Shown: piece after piece, positions 8,944-12,680 of the stretch
Layout of the letters: each line of letters starts with the position of its first letter
Numbering within the stretch: the stretch's first letter is position 1
Source: Bacillota bacterium
GTDB lineage: Bacteria; Bacillota; Clostridia; DSM-8532
Length of the DNA stretch: 12,680 nucleotides
Assembly: GCA_023446675.1 (NCBI GenBank)
Contig: JAEXPO010000607.1
Location: 1-12,680 of the forward strand
Direction: 5' to 3'
Translations under genes and position numbers: made by a program
The notes under the pieces: model-generated
What the model saw: the letters and a program-made list of their open reading frames with translations, nothing else
The model's database searches: none
What the model was told of the DNA's origin: nothing

Positions 8944-8981
8944 TGTATAAATTAATTAAATCAAATTGCATTTTTTATACA
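8944..8981. promoter_or_regulatory. Candidate upstream activator site: spaced inverted repeat
   Basis: TGTATAA (8944-8950) and its exact complement TTATACA (8975-8981) have centres 31 bp apart, about three helical turns. They lie within about 100 bp upstream of the predicted anf start in a very AT-rich stretch. Binding by an activator is inference; in AT-rich DNA this can occur by chance. Confidence 0.25.
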
Positions 8982-9005
8982 ATATGCACAATGTTCCCGC
9001 ATGCA

Positions 9006-9041
9006 AAAAAGGAGAAGCAGCCGAAACCGGTGCTCCTTTTT
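9006..9041. terminator. Bidirectional intrinsic terminator between ilvD and anfH
   Basis: AAAAAGGAG (9006-9014) pairs with CTCCTTTTT (9033-9041), and an inner stem CCG/CGG extends the hairpin. Both strands end in a T run, so it can stop transcription in either direction. It may insulate the anf promoter from ilvD read-through. Confidence 0.7.
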
Positions 9042-9079
9042 ACTCCCTTTTTACATGACAAAACAAACAACCCAAGGGT

Positions 9080-9123
9080 AAAAAAAACCCCCATGCATTA
9101 AGATCCAGGCTTAATACATGGGG
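9080..9123 (-). terminator. Intrinsic terminator of ilvD
   Basis: Arms CCCCATG-x-ATTAAG (9089-9102) and CTTAAT-x-CATGGGG (9110-9123) have one mismatch and a 7-nt loop. On the minus strand the hairpin is followed by G and eight T (9087-9080). It lies 43 nt after the ilvD stop. The plus strand has a poorer TTTATTT tail. Confidence 0.88.
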
Positions 9124-9165
9124 TTTATTTCCAATTTGTAATATTTATAGTATTATATGTTTAAA

Positions 9166-10824
9166 TTACAACAAAACAGCACCCTTGCTTCCCGAGGATA
9201 CGTGTTTGGCATACCGGTACAGGTAACCCGAGGTAATGCGAGGCGCTCTGGGCTTCCAGGCAGCCCTTCTCTTTTCCAGCTCCTCCCCGGATACCAGCAT
9301 ATCGATTTTATTATTTGGTATGTCAATATGGACGATGTCCCCGTTTTCAACCAGGGCGATATTGCCGCCTTCGGCAGCTTCCGGTGAAACATGTCCAATG
9401 GCTGCGCCCCGGGTGGCTCCACTAAAACGTCCGTCGGTTATAAGAGCCACGGTGCTTCCCAGGCCTCTTCCCATAATCGCAGAGGTGGGATTCAGCATTT
9501 CACGCATACCGGGACCGCCCTTGGGGCCTTCATAGCGAATAATAACCACGTCTCCGGCTACGATCTCACCATGATTTATGGCGTAAAGCGCATCCTCCTC
9601 ACAGTCAAACACCTTGGCTGGGCCTTCGTGCACCAGCATTTCAGGGGCTACGGCAGAACGCTTGACCACACAGGCATCCGGTGCAAGATTGCCTTTCAAA
9701 ACGGCAATGCCTCCGGTTTTGCTGTAGGGATTTTCAACCGGGCGTATAACCTCTGGATTTGTGTTAAAGACATTTTTAATATTCTCTCCAACTGTTTTTC
9801 CGGTACAGGTGATAATGTCCGTATGAAGAAGGTTCAGCTTGGCAATTTCATTCATTACCGCATAAACACCACCGGCTTCGTTGAGCTCCTCAATAAAGCG
9901 GTCCCCTGCCGGCGCCAGATGACAGAGATTAGGAGTTTTAGCCGATATTTCATTGGCCATATCAATACTCAGATCGATGCCGCATTCATGGGCAATGGCA
10001 GGCAGGTGGAGCATGCTGTTGGTGCTGCAGCCCAGGGCCATATCCATGGTAAGGGCATTTTCAAAGGCTTTCATGGTCATTATATCTCGGGGACGGATGT
10101 TCTTCTCCAAAAGCTCCATTACCTTCATGCCCGCCTGCTTGGCAAGCCTTATACGCTCCGAATACACGGCCGGTATGGTTCCGTTTCCCTTAAGGCCCAT
10201 TCCGAGAACCTCGGTGAGGCAGTTCATGCTGTTGGCCGTGAACATACCCGAACAGGAGCCGCAGGTGGGGCATACCTTGTTTTCATATTCGCACAGCTTT
10301 TCCTTGGTAATCTCCCCTACTCTGTACCGGCTGACGGCTTCTGAAATGGTGGAGTAGCTGGTTTTTTTGCCGTCCACCACACCGGCCAGCATGGGGCCGC
10401 CGCTTACAAAAACAGTGGGAATATTGACACGGGCCGCAGCCATCAAAAGGCCGGGAACGTTTTTATCACAGTTAGGCACCATAACGAGTGCGTCAAAAGC
10501 ATGTGCAAGGGCCATGGCCTCCGTTGAATCGGCAATGAGATCCCGGGTAACCAGTGAGTATTTCATGCCCTGATGACCCATGGCAATACCGTCGCAAACC
10601 GCAATGGCGGGGAATACAATAGGTACGCCGCCGGCCATGGAAACGCCCTGCTTTACCGCATCTACTATTTTATCCAGGTTCATATGCCCGGGAACAATAT
10701 CGTTTTGGGAGCTTACAATACCTACCAGCGGTTTTTCCAATTCTTCGTCGGTAAGTCCCAGGGCGTGGAGCAGCGCTCTTTGGGGAGCCGCCTCAACTCC
10801 GGTGCGTATACGTTCACTTCTCAT
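9166..10824 (-). CDS. ilvD: Dihydroxy-acid dehydratase
   Basis: This 552-residue protein is full length for IlvD. It dehydrates 2,3-dihydroxy-isovalerate and 2,3-dihydroxy-3-methylvalerate to the 2-keto acids of valine, leucine and isoleucine synthesis. Family motifs include [16 protein letters not shown] (Cys119), [19 protein letters not shown] (Cys185, Cys188, Cys191), and the C-terminal [20 protein letters not shown]. At residues 45-47 it has PGH, as in the E. coli enzyme, and not the PCN seen in [2Fe-2S] forms. This suggests an oxygen-labile [4Fe-4S] enzyme, as expected for an anaerobe. The ATG at 10824 lies 6 nt after GGAGGGG. It has its own promoter, leader and terminator and appears monocistronic; no other ilv gene is present. 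Confidence 0.96.
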   Translation of the reverse strand: MRSERIRTGVEAAPQRALLHALGLTDEELEKPLVGIVSSQNDIVPGHMNLDKIVDAVKQGVSMAGGVPIVFPAIAVCDGIAMGHQGMKYSLVTRDLIADSTEAMALAHAFDALVMVPNCDKNVPGLLMAAARVNIPTVFVSGGPMLAGVVDGKKTSYSTISEAVSRYRVGEITKEKLCEYENKVCPTCGSCSGMFTANSMNCLTEVLGMGLKGNGTIPAVYSERIRLAKQAGMKVMELLEKNIRPRDIMTMKAFENALTMDMALGCSTNSMLHLPAIAHECGIDLSIDMANEISAKTPNLCHLAPAGDRFIEELNEAGGVYAVMNEIAKLNLLHTDIITCTGKTVGENIKNVFNTNPEVIRPVENPYSKTGGIAVLKGNLAPDACVVKRSAVAPEMLVHEGPAKVFDCEEDALYAINHGEIVAGDVVIIRYEGPKGGPGMREMLNPTSAIMGRGLGSTVALITDGRFSGATRGAAIGHVSPEAAEGGNIALVENGDIVHIDIPNNKIDMLVSGEELEKRRAAWKPRAPRITSGYLYRYAKHVSSGSKGAVLL

Positions 10825-10842
10825 TTAAAACCCCTCCGTTTA

Positions 10843-10953
10843 CTCTTGTTTGTCAATTTTTCATAATTCCTTATTTGTGCAATATCTTAAGTAATGCCTT
10901 ATTTGTACATTGCACTTAGTAATGCCTCAATTGCTCATTGTTTGCCATAATGC
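10843..10953. repeat. Four contiguous degenerate 28-bp repeats in the ilvD leader
   Basis: On the plus strand the units are 10843-10869 (27 bp), 10870-10897, 10898-10925 and 10926-10953, with no gaps. The two central units share 21 of 28 bases, beginning CTTATTTGT and ending GTAATGC. The outer units keep the CT start, the central TTG or CAAT core, and the TAATGC or TAATTC end. The array lies wholly between the ilvD transcription start and its ribosome binding site. It does not look like a T-box or a peptide leader. Confidence 0.75.
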
Positions 10954-11003
10954 GTTATTACTCTGCCAAGCATAGCAATAAGCTTAAAACACGTTGTCTA
11001 TTT

Positions 11004-11032
11004 ATTATACGTTGTATGATGTCTCCTGTCAA
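11004..11032 (-). promoter_or_regulatory. Consensus sigma-A promoter of ilvD
   Basis: Perfect TTGACA (plus 11027-11032) and perfect TATAAT (11004-11009) are 17 nt apart on the minus strand. The start should be near 10997, giving a leader of about 170 nt. Confidence 0.85.
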
Positions 11033-11069
11033 ACGGAATACCTAAGTCTGTACTTTTATGCGTATTTAT

Positions 11070-11113
11070 GCATATTTCGGCTCAAATATGCTCCGCAGTA
11101 AGGTTTCACCTTA
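11070..11113. other. Two small hairpins after the DUF1048 gene
   Basis: TAAGGT-TTC-ACCTTA (11099-11113) and GCATATTT-CGGCTC-AAATATGC (11070-11091) are perfect inverted repeats in the 98 nt between the DUF1048 stop and the ilvD promoter. Neither is followed by a T run, so they are not clear intrinsic terminators; they may mark the 3' end of the padR operon. Confidence 0.4.
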
Positions 11114-11130
11114 GGAATTACCCTTCAGAA

Positions 11131-12030
11131 TCATTTTTTCGACCATATGTTTCTTGACAAATCCGTGAGCTTCAGGGAAACAACGCCTGTTTCAGCAAGA
11201 CTTATTTCCTTGCTTTCATAGCTTTCTCCGGGAAAAAGATAGAAGGCAAAATCATCGCCGTCCTTATAGTTCAGGCCGCTCATTCCAAAAGCTGAACTTT
11301 CATAGGTTTTCCCCTTATACTCCGCAGTCATTTTAGCCGTCATATCATTTGAAAACCATCGCTCCTGGGTAGCATAGTGCTTCTGCCCCGAAACAAGCAC
11401 GGCTTTTTGAATATTATAGCTCCCGCTGGATCGGAAGCTTATCCTGTAACCCCCGGTGAAGGCTGAGCCTGTATTATCTACTTGAAGTACCGTTATCCGG
11501 CATTCGCCGTCGTCATACAGCACCTTGCCTGTATTGCTTTCCAAATCCGAAAGATCTATATCAACCGTGTAAACACCTTCCACCAGAGAATGATGATAGG
11601 AATAGCGCTCCAGGCTTCCTGCCGCAAATGAAATTCCATTGCGCCAAAGGCCGATTAAACCTGTGTTCCATACAAAAAGCAAGGCCAACGCCAGGATAGC
11701 AACTGTAAGGGACAGGGTGAGGCGCCCCACCTTTCTTTTAGCGGCAGCACGTTTTTCATCCTGGGATATAGCTGGCAGTACCTCCAAAAGGGCCTTGTAA
11801 AAGCTATCATACCCGCTTGCGAAGATTTCGCCCACCGGCTTGTTTTCCTCCATGGCAGACTCAAGCATATCCAATATATCCGAAAGGGCATTCTCCATAT
11901 CCATGCCTTTTCGAACATCCGAAGCCATATCCTTTTGCATTTTAATATAAAAACGGCGGTAATCCCCTGTCAGCTTTTTACTCCTTCCAAGGTTGCTTTT
12001 CCGAATGCCGTCAAAGGTTTCATTACTCAT
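11131..12030 (-). CDS. DUF1048-type protein with one membrane segment and an extracytoplasmic domain
   Basis: The 299 residues fall into three parts. Residues about 18-86 resemble the DUF1048 helical domain (LTGDYRRFYIKMQKDM, then LSDILDMLESAMEENKPVGE). Residues about 103-126 form one hydrophobic membrane helix (LTLSLTVAILALALLFVW). Residues about 135-299 are a beta-rich domain rich in Ser, Tyr and Gly that probably lies outside the membrane. The positive segment KRAAAKRK before the helix supports a cytoplasmic N-terminus. DUF1048 genes commonly sit beside PadR regulators, and here the start overlaps the padR stop by 4 nt (ATGA). The function is unknown; a sensor or envelope stress role is inference. 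No cysteines for a lipoprotein signal were seen. Confidence 0.65.
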   Translation of the reverse strand: MSNETFDGIRKSNLGRSKKLTGDYRRFYIKMQKDMASDVRKGMDMENALSDILDMLESAMEENKPVGEIFASGYDSFYKALLEVLPAISQDEKRAAAKRKVGRLTLSLTVAILALALLFVWNTGLIGLWRNGISFAAGSLERYSYHHSLVEGVYTVDIDLSDLESNTGKVLYDDGECRITVLQVDNTGSAFTGGYRISFRSSGSYNIQKAVLVSGQKHYATQERWFSNDMTAKMTAEYKGKTYESSAFGMSGLNYKDGDDFAFYLFPGESYESKEISLAETGVVSLKLTDLSRNIWSKK

Positions 12031-12395
12031 TGCTCTCCCTCATTTCCATAAGCCGTATAGCTGCCTTGTCCAGGCGCTTTTCCACTCATTATTCCGTCAA
12101 CGCTTTCTTTAAAATCCTGCCATTGCCTTAAAAAGTCGGCCAGCTCCAGATGCCCCTTGCCGCTTAAGGCATAGTATTTGCGGCTGGGCCCTATTCGGGT
12201 ATCCATTTTTCTTGTGCTGAACAGCCCTTCCTTTTCAAGCCGAAGCAGCATGGGATACAAGGTGCCTTCACTCATTTCGTCAAAGCCATGGTCTTTCAAA
12301 TACATCACAATTTCCTGGGAATAAAGCTCCTTATCCTCCAGCAGCTTCAACACACAGCCTTCCAGTATTCCTTTAAGCATTTGGGTTCTATTCAT
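12027..12395 (-). CDS. PadR-family transcriptional regulator
   Basis: This 122-residue winged-helix protein begins MNRTQMLKGILEGCVLKLL. It continues with the PadR recognition helix and wing (MSEGTLYPMLLRLEKEGLFS, then GPSRKYYALSGKG) and a short C-terminal helix for dimerisation. PadR proteins usually repress their own operon and are released by small molecules or envelope-active drugs. An in-frame ATG at 12422 (131 residues) also has a ribosome binding site (AAAGGA). The ATG at 12395 follows AAGGAAAGG by 8 nt and fits the usual family start better. It is translationally coupled to the DUF1048 gene, which is probably its operon partner. Confidence 0.9.
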   Translation of the reverse strand: MNRTQMLKGILEGCVLKLLEDKELYSQEIVMYLKDHGFDEMSEGTLYPMLLRLEKEGLFSTRKMDTRIGPSRKYYALSGKGHLELADFLRQWQDFKESVDGIMSGKAPGQGSYTAYGNEGEQ

Positions 12396-12460
12396 AAAAG
12401 AGGCCTTTCCTTCGCTTTTCATTTTTCCTTTACTTTTTGAGGACTGTATGGCAAGAAAAA

Positions 12461-12510
12461 CCGGTTACTTGCAATACAATCTACTGGTTCATTGTATCGC
12501 AAGTAACCGG
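12461..12510. promoter_or_regulatory. Long inverted repeat upstream of padR (operator or terminator)
   Basis: Arms of 20 bp (12461-12480 and 12491-12510, beginning CCGGTTACTTGC) match at 19 of 20 positions around a 10-nt loop. The inner halves ATACAAT and ATTGTAT resemble the spaced ATAC/GTAT half sites of PadR operators. On the minus strand the hairpin is followed by TTTTTCTT, so it could also end transcription of an upstream minus-strand gene outside the window. Confidence 0.75.
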
Positions 12511-12519
12511 AAAATGCAA
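12491..12519 (-). promoter_or_regulatory. Candidate padR promoter inside the inverted repeat
   Basis: On the minus strand TTGCAT (plus 12514-12519, 3 of 6 consensus) and TACAAT (12491-12496, 5 of 6) are 17 nt apart. The -10 and most of the spacer lie within one arm of the inverted repeat, which would suit autorepression by PadR. Confidence 0.4.
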
Positions 12520-12585
12520 TGGAAAGGTATGCTGAACTTTAATTCGCAAGGGGAAAGGCCAGTGCGCCGTGAAGTAAGGCTTTAT

Positions 12586-12633
12586 GACCGGCTTCTGGAG
12601 GATTACCGGCTCCTGGAAGATTGCCGGCTCATG
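12586..12633. repeat. Short 18-bp tandem repeat, about 2.7 copies
   Basis: GACCGGCTTCTGGAGGAT (12586-12603) is followed by TACCGGCTCCTGGAAGAT (12604-12621) and a partial copy TGCCGGCTCATG (12622-12633). In one plus-strand frame it reads DRLLED-YRLLED-CRLM. It could be the remnant of a coding repeat. Confidence 0.6.
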
Positions 12634-12680
12634 TCTATTTCAAGACCTGAAACGGCATGTAGGATGTGAAGCTTCATGGC

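Noticed and set aside
9391..10344. 317-codon plus-strand frame
   Set aside because: It is antisense to ilvD and has no recognisable domain.
12448..12669. 73-codon open frame on the plus strand, starting after GAGG and ending with DRLLED-type repeats
   Set aside because: The frame runs through the padR inverted repeat and candidate promoter, and the protein resembles nothing I know. It is kept only as a short repeat note.

Overview
The window reads as chromosome from an anaerobic, nitrogen-fixing Firmicute, most likely a member of the Clostridia. The evidence is strong purine-rich ribosome binding sites, a T-box leader on aspS, a PadR/DUF1048 pair, PII-like nifI genes, and an iron-only (Anf) nitrogenase with no AnfA activator gene nearby. 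Genus and species cannot be named from the sequence alone. Every convincing protein gene lies on the minus strand, so transcription runs from high to low coordinates.

Layout in the direction of transcription: (1) 12.5-11.1 kb, a padR-type repressor overlapping a DUF1048 membrane protein, preceded by a long inverted repeat that covers a candidate promoter. (2) 11.0-9.1 kb, ilvD with a consensus promoter, a leader holding four degenerate 28-bp tandem repeats, and a strong terminator. (3) 9.0-8.2 kb, a long non-coding stretch. It holds a candidate anf promoter and operator and, on the opposite strand, a compact structured RNA ending in a very good intrinsic terminator. (4) 8.2-1.8 kb, the nitrogenase operon anfH-anfD-anfG-anfK-nifI1-nifI2-nifB. 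(5) 1.7-0.45 kb, a class I glutamine amidotransferase and a pyridoxamine-phosphate-oxidase-like flavoprotein, closely following nifB. (6) 0.34-0 kb, a promoter, T-box riboswitch and the first 22 codons of aspS.

AnfH reduces the AnfDGK dinitrogenase. NifB makes the NifB-co precursor of the FeFe cofactor. NifI1 and NifI2 are expected to switch nitrogenase activity in response to 2-oxoglutarate and energy status. No nifE, nifN, nifV, draT/draG or anfA is present in the window. The nifI pair lies after anfK, whereas the usual arrangement places it between the H and D genes.

The least explained parts are the plus-strand RNA at about 8360-8455, the 20-bp tandem repeat between anfD and anfG, the 28-bp repeat array in the ilvD leader, and the palindrome over the candidate anf promoter. 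All assignments rest on reading the sequence and remembered family features; no database search was run.
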